From the NCBI GenBank assembly GCA_019739215.1, contig JAHHDR010000018.1:1-64000 (forward strand): a stretch of 64,000 bases of DNA. The letters are read 5' to 3'. The notes below the pieces were generated by a model. That model was not told the DNA's origin. It saw only the letters and a program-made list of their open reading frames with translations, and did not search any database. The translations under genes were made by a program, and so were the position numbers. This document shows, piece by piece, positions 1 through 9,360 of this stretch. How positions within the stretch are numbered: the stretch's first letter is position 1; the number at the start of each line of letters is the position of its first letter. The stretch is from Rhizobium sp. GTDB lineage: Bacteria; Pseudomonadota; Alphaproteobacteria; Rhizobiales; Rhizobiaceae.

Positions 1-1336
1 ACGGTGGGTGCGGTCACCAAGCCGTTCCGCGACGCCGCCACCGGCTATTTCCGTCCCGAGGTCTATGCCAGCCGAAAGGTCGCCGAGCGGCCTCACGTCG
101 GATCAGAAGACCCCGCAGCAGGCGGCCGAACTGATGGCGCGTACGCCGGGCATGAACCTCGCAGACGTCGCTGGAGACAGCACGCGCGGGCTGTTGCGCA
201 CCGCCTATAATGTCCCCGGCAAGGCCCAGTCCAAGATCAGGGCGCGGTTGAACATCCGCCAGATGCAACAGGGTGACCGGATCAAGAAGGCTGGTCCGCC
301 AGACACTCGCGGATCCAGATGGCTACCTGTACGCCAAGGATGAGATCGAGGCAGAAGCCAAGACGCTTGCCGCACCTCTGTTCGAAGAGGCGAACGGCAT
401 CGCCATTCCATTCTCTGCGAACCTCGAATCCGCACTCCTGACCCCCGCCGGTCGCAAGGCCCTGTCGATCGCACACAAACATCGCTGAGAACGAGCAGAA
501 GCCGTTTCCGTCAGATGTTCATAGACATCGAAGGCAATGGCCGGCGCGTTCCGGATGTTCGTGCCTGGGAATACATCCGCCAAGGCCTGGACGACATGAT
601 CCAGGCGGAAATCGATCCGATGACGAAGCGAATGACGTCAGCAGGCCCGCGCCATCGTTGGGACTGCAGAACCGCATCATGAAAGAGGTGAGGGCGGCAA
701 AACACGCCCTATGATGAGGCGCTCAAGATCTGGTCGGGTTTCCCATAAGCTGGAGAACGCCCTTGAAGCCGGTCGGGAAGCGTTGAAAACAGTCCCCCGG
801 AAGCCACGCGTCGGATGATGTCGACGATGAGCGAGGCCGACAAGCGCATGTTTCCGTGTCGGACTGGCGAACGCCATTTCGCGACAAGGTCGGCGGCACG
901 TCCGTGATGCACAATGCCCCTGTTCAAATTCTTCTCCACGTCGGACAATGTCGCGAACCTGCGTGCTGCCTTCGACGATCCGGAGCAGTTCAAGGCTTTC
1001 CGACAGGCGATGATGGCTGAGGCGAACAAGCGCGAGACGTTCAACGCGCTCGGCAATTCGACCACGACGAAACAGGCGCTGGACGCTGCGGAAGCGGGCG
1101 GGCTGAACGAAGGCTCCGAACTGCTCAAGGATGTCGCGCAGGGCAGCATCATTCGCGGTGCGCTCAAGTATGTCGGCAGTCACATGAAGATGCTGGGTGG
1201 CTTCACGCCTGAGGTGGCCGATCGCGTCTCGCAAAAGCTGCTGACGACCGACCCCGCGACGGTCCGGAAGATCACGACCGAGCTATCTAAAATACGGCGT
1301 CAGCAAAATCAGCGCGGACCAGAAAAAGGCAACTGA
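1..1336 (+). pseudogene. Partial, degraded copy of the phage ejection-like protein
   Basis: This is the mirror of the C-terminal two thirds of the gene at 36604-38653. It enters from the window edge without a start. Several one-base insertions relative to the other arm (for example near 91, 291, 475 and 916) break the first ~920 bases into short frames. From about 920 to the stop at 1336 the frame is clean and matches the other copy exactly. The damage looks like low-accuracy consensus at a contig edge rather than gene decay. Confidence 0.8.
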
Positions 1337-1518
1337 CCTATCGGGTCATAACCCCCACTGCTTGCAGAGCGGGCTTCACAACCGCAGTCACGATAGGCCG
1401 GAAGAAGCCGGTCCAGTGGCCCCCAGAGCAAGCATGGTATCGCTATCGCGACAGCGATCTGCAGCACCAGGGTGACGATGTCGGTCTCCTCGACCGGCGG
1501 CTCGGGATCGTTGTTCAT
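1309..1518 (-). CDS. Small single-pass membrane protein, mirror copy
   Basis: Mirror copy of 36422-36631, which is described there. About 69 residues with an acidic N-terminus and one hydrophobic helix (LVLQIAVAIAIPCLLW). It overlaps the 3' end of the ejection-protein gene convergently. No family recognised. Confidence 0.35.
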   Translation of the reverse strand: MNNDPEPPVEETDIVTLVLQIAVAIAIPCLLWGPLDRLLPAYRDCGCEARSASSGGYDPIGQLPFSGPR

Positions 1519-1555
1519 TCCGCCAGAATGCCTCAACCTAAGGAGTTTTGTGAAG

Positions 1556-1687
1556 ATGGCCAGCAATCGTCTCGGAACGTCCGGTGGCGGTAGTCTGATC
1601 AATTTGGTTTCCCGCCTGCTTCTTGCTGGAAAACACGTGAGTGTGGGAGAGTCGAGGCCAAGCCTTGCTAACCGTAGGTTGACGTGA
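1556..1687 (+). CDS. Possible 43-residue peptide, mirror copy
   Basis: Mirror copy of 36253-36384. It starts at ATG 1556 about 10 nt after an aaggag ribosome-binding-like sequence and stops shortly before the frameshifted RTX gene at 1719. No family recognised; it may not be a real gene. Confidence 0.25.
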   Translation: MASNRLGTSGGGSLINLVSRLLLAGKHVSVGESRPSLANRRLT

Positions 1688-1718
1688 GAATCTTCCTTCC
1701 TTCAATGGGAGGATGGCA

Positions 1719-2466
1719 TGGCGAAATACTTCGGCTGGGGGATGGGACATGTCCGTCCTCGATTTCAGCGACGTCCTCCGCGGGCGCGGACGCGCGGTGA
1801 GCGAGCACACGATCAAGATCAGCTACGGCGAGGGGTACGTCACCACGATCAAGGGTGACTTCAACTTCAACAAAAAGGGCGACGTCACTGGCGGGACCGT
1901 GACGAAGATCGATTTCGAGAACGATGATCACTATGGCAACGTTTTAACCGGCATCGATCTGTCGCTTGGGTCGTTTGTCCGGGACCGCGAAGTCAAAAAC
2001 GCCGGCCGATGACGCGTCCTTTGTATTCAAAGATCTTTTCGCGGGACGACATCATCACCGGGAACACTGGTGACGACGTGGATCAGGGGATTTTCTGGCA
2101 ATGACCGACTGATCGGTGGCTTTGGCGACGACGTTCTTCAAGGCGATGATGGCGACGACACCCTGATAGGTGGCTTTGGGGCTGACACCATGACTGGCGG
2201 CCTTGGTTCAGATGTTTTCGCCTACAAGAACAGCGGGGATAGCGGAGAACAAAGCGCTGACCGCATAACTGACTTTTCGCAGGCTGAGGGCGACAAGATC
2301 GATCTGTCTAGCCTCGGATTTTTCGACTTCGACGGCGAAATCAGGTTCTCGTTTAGTGGAGGAAACACTGTGCTGGAGGTCGATACGCTGGGGGGCTTCA
2401 ACTTCCCGCTGATCCTGCGCCTGACTGGCGAAATCCGCGCTGACCGAAGCCGACTTCATTCTCTAG
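1719..2466 (+). pseudogene. RTX-type calcium-binding protein, frameshifted, mirror copy
   Basis: Mirror copy of 35474-36221. The start ATG 1719 follows a GGAGG five bases upstream. The same five frame breaks are present as in the other arm (near 1738, 2004, 2043, 2087 and 2437). Removing one base at each restores a continuous protein of about 245 residues, with GGxGxD nonapeptides in the middle and a hydrophobic ...EADFIL end. Confidence 0.7.
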
Positions 2467-2469
2467 CCG

Positions 2470-2776
2470 TCATTTATCGCAGTCCGGGAAGAAGACCATC
2501 GACGAAAAAATGATGGCGTCCTTGCCGTCTACCTTCGCCCCGGGAAAAGACGTGGACGGTCTTGCCATCTTCCTCCACGGCTCCTTCCTGAAGGGCTCCA
2601 AAGGGCTTTGTGACGACCTTGTCCATGGTCTTGTTCCAGGCATCGAACACGATTGAAATCGTCCTCTCGTGCTCCTCGATCTTGATCGAAGGGTAATCCC
2701 GCGCCGCATAGATGTTGCAAGCATCCGGCGGGGAGGATGCCCCTGCAATCAATAGCACAGTCAAAAAATTTAGCAT
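2470..2776 (-). CDS. Small exported protein, frameshifted, mirror copy
   Basis: Mirror copy of 35164-35470. It has a hydrophobic signal-like N-terminus followed by a short soluble domain. One extra base near 2542 breaks the frame. Removing it extends the product to a ...FFPDCDK end. Confidence 0.5.
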
Positions 2777-2836
2777 GATGCCTCTCCATCGAAGTTAGCA
2801 TCATGCCGCAACTCCAAGCACACGTAAAGGTAAGCG

Positions 2837-4695
2837 ATGACCCGAGCTAGAACGGTTGCGGAAGTGATCGCCGGCGAAGCTGTTTCCGGCACTCCCGCGC
2901 AACGTATTTCGGACATGCGAGCAATCGCTTCGGTGATCGCAAACCGCGCGGCCCTTCTTGGAGTGACGCCTGAACAGGTGGTGGCCAACACAAACGAGTT
3001 CAACGCATACGATCGCGCGCTCCCCCCAGGCGTTGGCGAAGACCTCGTCGCCATGGCTCAAGAGCAGATTGACTACGTTGCGGAAAATGGCCCAGTCAAT
3101 GACAGGATTACGTTCTACGCCACCCCGAACGCCGTCGACAATCTCCCCGGCGGACTGAGCTACGAAACCGAGACGACCGGACATCAATATTTTAGCGACC
3201 CTCAGATGAGGTCTATCGGCACGTCGGAAGGCTATGTGCAGCCTGACCGCTACGCCTATGCCCGGAATCCCGAGAATATTCCTGCCCCCGGCGCTCGACC
3301 GGCAGAGGACGCGCCGGGCGGCTGGACAGAGATGGCCGCTGCGCCTTCGGTCAAGTCTCCCATGGGCAGTGTGCAGGCCAAGGGGCTGTTTGCCGGCACG
3401 GCGCCGCTCGAGGCGAGTGCCACGGCGCGGCCGATGATGGACCTGCCTGCAACGGCGGACTTGGGTATGACGCCGAGCTTGGACGCTGGCACAGCAGTGC
3501 GTGGGATGCCGGACCCGGCTTCCGTCTCCAGTCGCATGGGACTTGCTGATCCCGACTTTGATACAAGCAGGTTTGACGGCAACGCGCCGACGGTGGCCGA
3601 GGGCTTCGACCAGGGCAGGTTCGGGGCCAAGCCGGAAATGGCGTTCGATCCCTCGCGCTTCGGCCAACCGCAGATCGACGCCGCCACGAATACGCAGAGC
3701 TTCACGGGTATGAGGCAGGCGCCGGCCGATCTGGGCAACTTTCCAGATGCCATGGCCGCGCAGCGCGGTCCGACGAGCGGCGTACTCAGTGCCGAAATGC
3801 AGGCGATACAGGGCGATGTGGAGCGCCAAACTTCAGGACCCGGCACGTCTAGCGCCCATGATCGGTCTAAAGACCGCATTTGCTGAAGAGCCCGCACAAG
3901 CCCCGGCGATGGCAGCAATCGAACAGCAGATGCCCGCGCAGAACGTGCCGGCCAAAGGGCTTTTCTCGGGAGTTCCGACCCCAGAACAGCAGGCCGCAGG
4001 CTACCAGCAGTTTGCGGGGTTGGGCGCCGAACATCACCAATCTTAGCGGCACAGTGGGCGTCTGGGATGATGGCACAGCATATCAGACGACCACTCCGAA
4101 GGCAGCGCAGATCCCAGACCTTCAGCAAAGCGTGGAGGCTGCACCTACGCTCGAAACCATCTCCGTCCCTGACCAACCGTCCATTGCCGCGGACATTGAA
4201 GGCCCGGCAACGATGCCTGCCAATGTCCAGCAGCAGCGCACGGCAGCAAAGCAGGTCACTCCGGCCGCCACGCAGACCTCGGCAAAGCGCGGCTTCTGGG
4301 ACAGCCTCATGTCGCCGCAGACTGCAATCGGGGCAACTGTCGGCGGTCTTGCACTTGGGCCGGTAGGAGGCTTGTTCGGTGCTCTTGCAGGTCAGCAAGT
4401 GGCGCAGAACCCGGGTCTGTTTAGCGGCGGCGAGCCCATGGCGATCAACGACATCGGTTCAGGATCCGACGCGGTGTTCTCGGTTTGGAGTGGCGGGCAG
4501 CCACCCGGCACGCAAGCCACGGCGTCCGATGGTCAGCAGGTGACATCCCTATCCGGCGGTCGCATAGCCATCACCGGCAAGACCGGCGCCGTGACCGTAT
4601 TTGACAGCAGCGGCAAGGCCATGGGCTATTTCGGCTCTGATCTGGGCTCTGACACAGATCAGGACGCCGAGGGCGGCGGCGGCCTGTTCGGCTGA
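2837..4695 (+). CDS. SleB-type cell wall hydrolase, frameshifted, mirror copy
   Basis: Mirror copy of 33245-35103, described in full there. The frame breaks near 3830 (extra a) and near 4019 (extra g) exactly as in the other arm. Removing one base at each gives one protein of about 618 residues: an N-terminal SleB-like hydrolase domain and a long, low-complexity C-terminal part with repeated GLF motifs. Confidence 0.75.
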
Positions 4696-4767
4696 TTTCC
4701 TCACATCGCATTCATCGGCTCGCAGACCCTCTGCGAGCGCAATCTCCCATGCACCAATGAGGCCAAC

Positions 4768-5802
4768 GTGTTTGTGGACAACTGGTCCGGCTACAGTTCC
4801 TTTCGATATGGCAAGCCCGAGGCGCAACCCAAGCCGAAGAAGTCGCCGCGCCTGCTTTCACCGGACAGGCGTCGAAGTGTAGTCAACCGCGTTTTCGATA
4901 TTCTGAAGGACTGGCGTTCGAGCCCGTTCGAGAATGAGGGGCTTTGCGTCGCCGGACTGCGTGCTGCTTTCTGCCTGGACGGCCACTCTTTCGCTTTGGC
5001 CGACATCGAGGCTCGGTCCATTGTGTCCACGGCATTTGCGTTGACCGGCGCAGCGCGACCATCATGGGCCGAGGGACAGCCCGACGCCACCGTTCCTGAG
5101 GAAAACTGCCGCTGGTGCGCGAACGAAATCCCGATCGATGATCGGACGGGGGGGCGGAAGGGGCGCTTCTGCTCGCCAATGTGTGCGAGGTCCTACAATG
5201 AGCATCGGGCCAAGGACACCGGATGGCGTGACGCCAAGGTGATCAAGTCGGCTTATGCGACAATCGCCAAGCCCAGAAATCTGACAGCAGTCTGCAAGAC
5301 CTGCGGCGGAGCCTTCATGCCCAGAAAAGGCGAGGGCAGGGGCATCTATTGCTCGATCAAGTGCCATGGCGTGGCCCACAGAAAGCCGAAGGTGCAAAGG
5401 GCGTGTAAACACTGCGGCGCGATGTTCCATCCGCACCGCACATCGCTGGCAGGGACGTTTTGCAGCACCGATTGCTGGTATGCAGAACTAGAGGGACGCG
5501 CGATCGAACGTTGGTGCCTGTTCTGTGGAAAGCAGTTCTTCGCAAAGTTTCCGGACGCAAAATATTGCTCTCAAAGCCATGGAGCCGCTGCATCCAAGCG
5601 TCGTGTCCGAGCAGCGAGGGCGATCGTCGAAGGGCGAGAATATTCAACTCTCGTCGGCTCGTTCGAATTGACCTGTCTTCAATGCGGCGACGAATTCCCC
5701 GCTAAAAGCACGAAGGAAAAGTTCTGCGGCAACGATTGTCAGGCGACGAACTGGCGCGCGAGGCTTTCAACCCAGTCGTTTGCGTGCCTGGAGGTGCGGT
5801 AG
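4768..5802 (+). CDS. Five-module zinc-ribbon protein, mirror copy
   Basis: Mirror copy of 32138-33172, identical in frame and length (344 residues). See that entry for the CxxC module layout. Confidence 0.7.
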   Translation: MFVDNWSGYSSFRYGKPEAQPKPKKSPRLLSPDRRRSVVNRVFDILKDWRSSPFENEGLCVAGLRAAFCLDGHSFALADIEARSIVSTAFALTGAARPSWAEGQPDATVPEENCRWCANEIPIDDRTGGRKGRFCSPMCARSYNEHRAKDTGWRDAKVIKSAYATIAKPRNLTAVCKTCGGAFMPRKGEGRGIYCSIKCHGVAHRKPKVQRACKHCGAMFHPHRTSLAGTFCSTDCWYAELEGRAIERWCLFCGKQFFAKFPDAKYCSQSHGAAASKRRVRAARAIVEGREYSTLVGSFELTCLQCGDEFPAKSTKEKFCGNDCQATNWRARLSTQSFACLEVR

Positions 5803-5809
5803 GCTCCAA

Positions 5810-6082
5810 TCACTTGAAGGCCAGACTTCGCGCCAGTCTCAGCCGCGCAAAATAGAGGCTGTTGCCCACGCTACGGGGTTCAGATTTACTTGCCCGCGCG
5901 AGACGATTGGCCTCTCGCGTGCTCGTCGCCTTGGAAAGAATCATCTCTGAGCTTCGCCTGTCCAGGCCATGTTTGCGGGCGAAGTAACCAACTGCATATT
6001 GTCGAAATGCGGAGCGTCGGTCGTACATTGGCGGCCCCCGGGAGATACCCGTCATATGCGCGGGACGCGGCCTTTCAAGCAA
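5810..6082 (-). CDS. Small basic hypothetical protein, mirror copy
   Basis: Mirror copy of 31858-32130 (up to 90 residues). Convergent with the zinc-ribbon gene at 4768-5802. Confidence 0.4.
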   Translation of the reverse strand: MLERPRPAHMTGISRGPPMYDRRSAFRQYAVGYFARKHGLDRRSSEMILSKATSTREANRLARASKSEPRSVGNSLYFARLRLARSLAFK

Positions 6083-6564
6083 GTATAATCTGAGTTTAAC
6101 CTTACTACCTAGGGCTAACGGGCCAATCGGGCAGGATCATTGCCCACGAAGCTGTGCAGCTCTCCAAATCATCGTGCTGCGATTGGTTCCGGGCGGCGCG
6201 CGATGCGGCAGGAGGGTGACCTTCGGTCTTGGCGGAGTCCGAACCGCCCGGATGCGAGCATTCAACGCCATGCTTGCCATCAGCACAAGTTAAGCAAATG
6301 AGGTAATTCGGGTGTCGCGCATACTTCTGCGGCCACGTCAACAAGTCACTTGCCAACGGCAGGTAATGAAAACGGCGGCATGCGCTGCATGTAGGCCGTG
6401 CCCCGCGAGTTCGAGATCTTGTTCGCGGTCGACGCGGTGCGCAAAGACCCGGGCCTGTCGCACACTCAGGCGTTCACCCGTTGGGCAGTTCGGAATCAGG
6501 ACGTGACCCTTGGCTAGTGGAAAGCCTCCTTCTGATGAACCAGGGTTTGCACGCGATCGGGCAA
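6083..6564. other. Gene-poor stretch, mirror copy
   Basis: Mirror of 31376-31857. No convincing gene. A 39-codon frame at 6398-6517 (+, GTG start) has protein-like composition but no recognised family, and may be a remnant. Confidence 0.4.
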
Positions 6565-7788
6565 TCAGTGCGAGATTCGTGAAAACAGAAGAATGACGTC
6601 GGCTTGTCGTGTCAGATTGGTCTTCACGAAAACCGCCTTCAGTCGGGAACGGACCGTCTCTTTCGAAACACCGGTAGCGTCGGCAATCTCCGTTAGTGTA
6701 CCACCATGCATTAGCTGGAGGCATAATTCATGTTCGGTCGTGGTTAGGCCGAATAGTCTTCTTGTGGTCGCACCATCGACGATCGGGCGCTGTTCACCGC
6801 TGATCGGCGTGATAGTGACGAACACTTTGCGTCGAAGCGGGAGCAGGCCGGAGAACTCGTATGACGCTCCGGTTCCGATCGCAGCGATTGAAACCAACCA
6901 TCTGCCGGCATCCGTCTCCAGTACAATGCGCGAGAGTTCGACAGTCTGCCCGCGACAGAGCCTCGAGACTGCCTCGGAGAACTGAGCATGCGCTGAGGGC
7001 TGACTTAAGGTGACCACCCTACCTCTAACCTTCAGCGCTGTGCCCAGTCGGAAGAGCGCCTCAGCACTGCCGTTCGCCTCATCCAGAACGCATCCAGCGC
7101 CCACCACGAATGCAGCTCGGTTGCCGCGTGCGACAAGCGCTGCGCGACCGACGGCAATCTCCGAAGAATCTCGCATTGCACGGAGCAAATTCATTGTGCG
7201 CTCAAGACTACCTCTTAGCTGCTTCATCAGTCGCACGGCGGCTGCGTCGTAGCTGGAAGATCGATCCATCGGATAGTTCAAATACATTCGAATTGTCTCT
7301 CCACGATCGGCCGCGATCTTCAATCCAGCCGCCGCTATCCCGCTCTGCGGCATTAGCCAATCATTGTAGAACTCTGTGTGCTTGAAGAGAGACGAGGGCG
7401 CTACTTCCTCGCTACTCACTACCGTCCCCGTCGGCACACCGAACCAGTATCTCTCCCACGGATTGATTGCAGCGAAATGACCTCTGTACGCCTCCAAGAA
7501 GTCTGTCGGAATGTTGTACGAGTATATAGAGTTGAGCTGGGATGCAGCGAAGTTGGCATTCTGAATTGCCGCAAAGCTCCCTGGGAGTGCCGAGGCAACC
7601 GCGGCGACAACGTCATCCCAGGAAGCCGCTCCGAATGGAACGCCGTCGACCATGGCCCCAAGCTCATTAGCGATATCCGGATGCAAATACACCCTGTCTA
7701 CCTCTGTCGCCCTCGATCTTTGAATATCACAGAAGAATAGGCGCGCGATAGTCGGCACGGCCGCTTCGTGTTGAATGACATAAATCAT
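6565..7788 (-). CDS. LuxR-family transcriptional regulator, mirror copy
   Basis: Mirror copy of 30152-31375. 407 residues with a C-terminal LuxR-type helix-turn-helix. It lies 20 bp behind the RTX gene at 7809-9002 and is probably cotranscribed with it. Confidence 0.75.
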   Translation of the reverse strand: MIYVIQHEAAVPTIARLFFCDIQRSRATEVDRVYLHPDIANELGAMVDGVPFGAASWDDVVAAVASALPGSFAAIQNANFAASQLNSIYSYNIPTDFLEAYRGHFAAINPWERYWFGVPTGTVVSSEEVAPSSLFKHTEFYNDWLMPQSGIAAAGLKIAADRGETIRMYLNYPMDRSSSYDAAAVRLMKQLRGSLERTMNLLRAMRDSSEIAVGRAALVARGNRAAFVVGAGCVLDEANGSAEALFRLGTALKVRGRVVTLSQPSAHAQFSEAVSRLCRGQTVELSRIVLETDAGRWLVSIAAIGTGASYEFSGLLPLRRKVFVTITPISGEQRPIVDGATTRRLFGLTTTEHELCLQLMHGGTLTEIADATGVSKETVRSRLKAVFVKTNLTRQADVILLFSRISH

Positions 7789-7808
7789 CCTCCCGGAGCG
7801 GCCTGAGA

Positions 7809-9002
7809 TCAGAAGCTAGTTATGTAGAAGTTGCCGGCCGTCAGATCGTCGATCGATACACCAACTAGCGTGATGCTGTTATCTACATCGAATGAAATCA
7901 AGACGCCTTCATCCGTGTCTTCTGCGATTTCAAGCACATCATCAAAGGTTTCAACACCTGCAATATAGGACAGGTCGATGCGATCGCGTCCCTCTCGCTT
8001 TCCTGTCCCGAAGTCGGTGATTTGGTCGTGTCCGAACGGCACCCCCACAAGCTCGTAGAATTCGAAAACGTCTTTGCCGCCATTGCCGGTCAGCACGTCA
8101 TTGCCTTCGCGCGCGATAATAGTGTTGCTTCGCTTGTCCCCTGCGATTGTGTCATCGAACTCGGTTCCCAACACCCGCTCGATTGAACGAAGTGTGTCGA
8201 TATCGCCAAAACCATCTATCGCAGTTTTCTTTGACAGGTCGAGGCTGATTCCGTTTGTGGCGCCGTAAAGCGCTTCCCGACCGTAATCGAGCTGGGTGAA
8301 TCCTCCGCGACCATCCAACCTGTCATCGCCCTCGAGCAAGAGAAAGTATCCATTGTCGGCGTTCGCATTCTTGACGATGTCGTCAAACTTCGAGAGCCAG
8401 TACGTTTCGAAATTGCGGATGACATCCGAACCGCCCCAGGGGTTAACGGCGGTGCCGGCCTCGACGTCAAGAACAACGCCTCGCGTTGGCTGAGCTTCCG
8501 GCCAACCTGTATGATGATAGGCAAGGATGTCCCACCCCGCTCCCCCGTTCATCTTGTTGTTGCCAGGACCAGCGCGGAAGAAGTCGTCGCCACCAAGGCC
8601 TTTAACGATGTCATTTCCCAGATCCGCGTCGACCAGAAGTTCCTCGTTCCCGCTGGTGCCCGTGAAGACATCGTCTCCACGCATCAATTCTCCCATGAAA
8701 TCCGAGATGCCATAGTCCCAGTCTGCCTGAACCGCCTCATGCAGCTCCGTGTAATTGATAGAAAGGTCTGTAACGTCCCAGATCATGTCACCATCAGCAT
8801 CCGTAATGGTGACCCGAGTGACCGTTCCACTCGCGTTCCCCAAGCCGTTTCCCAGCATCGCCACTTGGTTGCCAAGAGAATCTTCGTACGTCGCTTGCGT
8901 CGCAGAAACGCTCAACTGGGCCATGGGCTCAAAAACTTGCTGCCACTCCTCCTCAAAAAGGAAGTCGAAGTTGGCGCCTACACCCGCTTGAAATTTAGCC
9001 AT
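7809..9002 (-). CDS. RTX-type calcium-binding protein, mirror copy
   Basis: Mirror copy of 28938-30131 (397 residues from the ATG preceded by a GGGAGG). Dispersed Asp-Gly-rich RTX repeats and a hydrophobic C-terminus. See the right-arm entry. Confidence 0.75.
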   Translation of the reverse strand: MAKFQAGVGANFDFLFEEEWQQVFEPMAQLSVSATQATYEDSLGNQVAMLGNGLGNASGTVTRVTITDADGDMIWDVTDLSINYTELHEAVQADWDYGISDFMGELMRGDDVFTGTSGNEELLVDADLGNDIVKGLGGDDFFRAGPGNNKMNGGAGWDILAYHHTGWPEAQPTRGVVLDVEAGTAVNPWGGSDVIRNFETYWLSKFDDIVKNANADNGYFLLLEGDDRLDGRGGFTQLDYGREALYGATNGISLDLSKKTAIDGFGDIDTLRSIERVLGTEFDDTIAGDKRSNTIIAREGNDVLTGNGGKDVFEFYELVGVPFGHDQITDFGTGKREGRDRIDLSYIAGVETFDDVLEIAEDTDEGVLISFDVDNSITLVGVSIDDLTAGNFYITSF

Positions 9003-9175
9003 CAAATCCTCCCGTGGTCGGCCAGACATCTGTCCGCACTTCGAACAAGTCATACGTACCGAAGCCAGCCGACCTCGGCATCACCCGTTCGGGTCAAAAC
9101 ACCCAATTCGCAGGTGTGTATGCAAACTGGTTCTTCTGAACAGCCTTTCTGAAATCGCTCAACTTGGAGATCACC

Positions 9176-9346
9176 ATGAAAGCGGAAGACATGACCCTCG
9201 CCACACAGACGGCGCTGCTCTGGGATCACCCCTTCTTCGGCGTGCTGCTGCTGCAACTGAAAAAGGTCGACGCGACCGACGACCCGCGCATCGAGACTAT
9301 GGCGACCGGCGGCCGCACATGGTTCCTCCAAGGCATGCACGACTGA
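9176..9346 (+). CDS. Short fragment resembling a DUF2201 metallopeptidase-domain N-terminus, mirror copy
   Basis: Mirror copy of 28594-28764 (56 residues). It lies antisense between the two intact RTX genes. Confidence 0.35.
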   Translation: MKAEDMTLATQTALLWDHPFFGVLLLQLKKVDATDDPRIETMATGGRTWFLQGMHD

Positions 9347-9360
9347 ACATGGCCTCCCAT

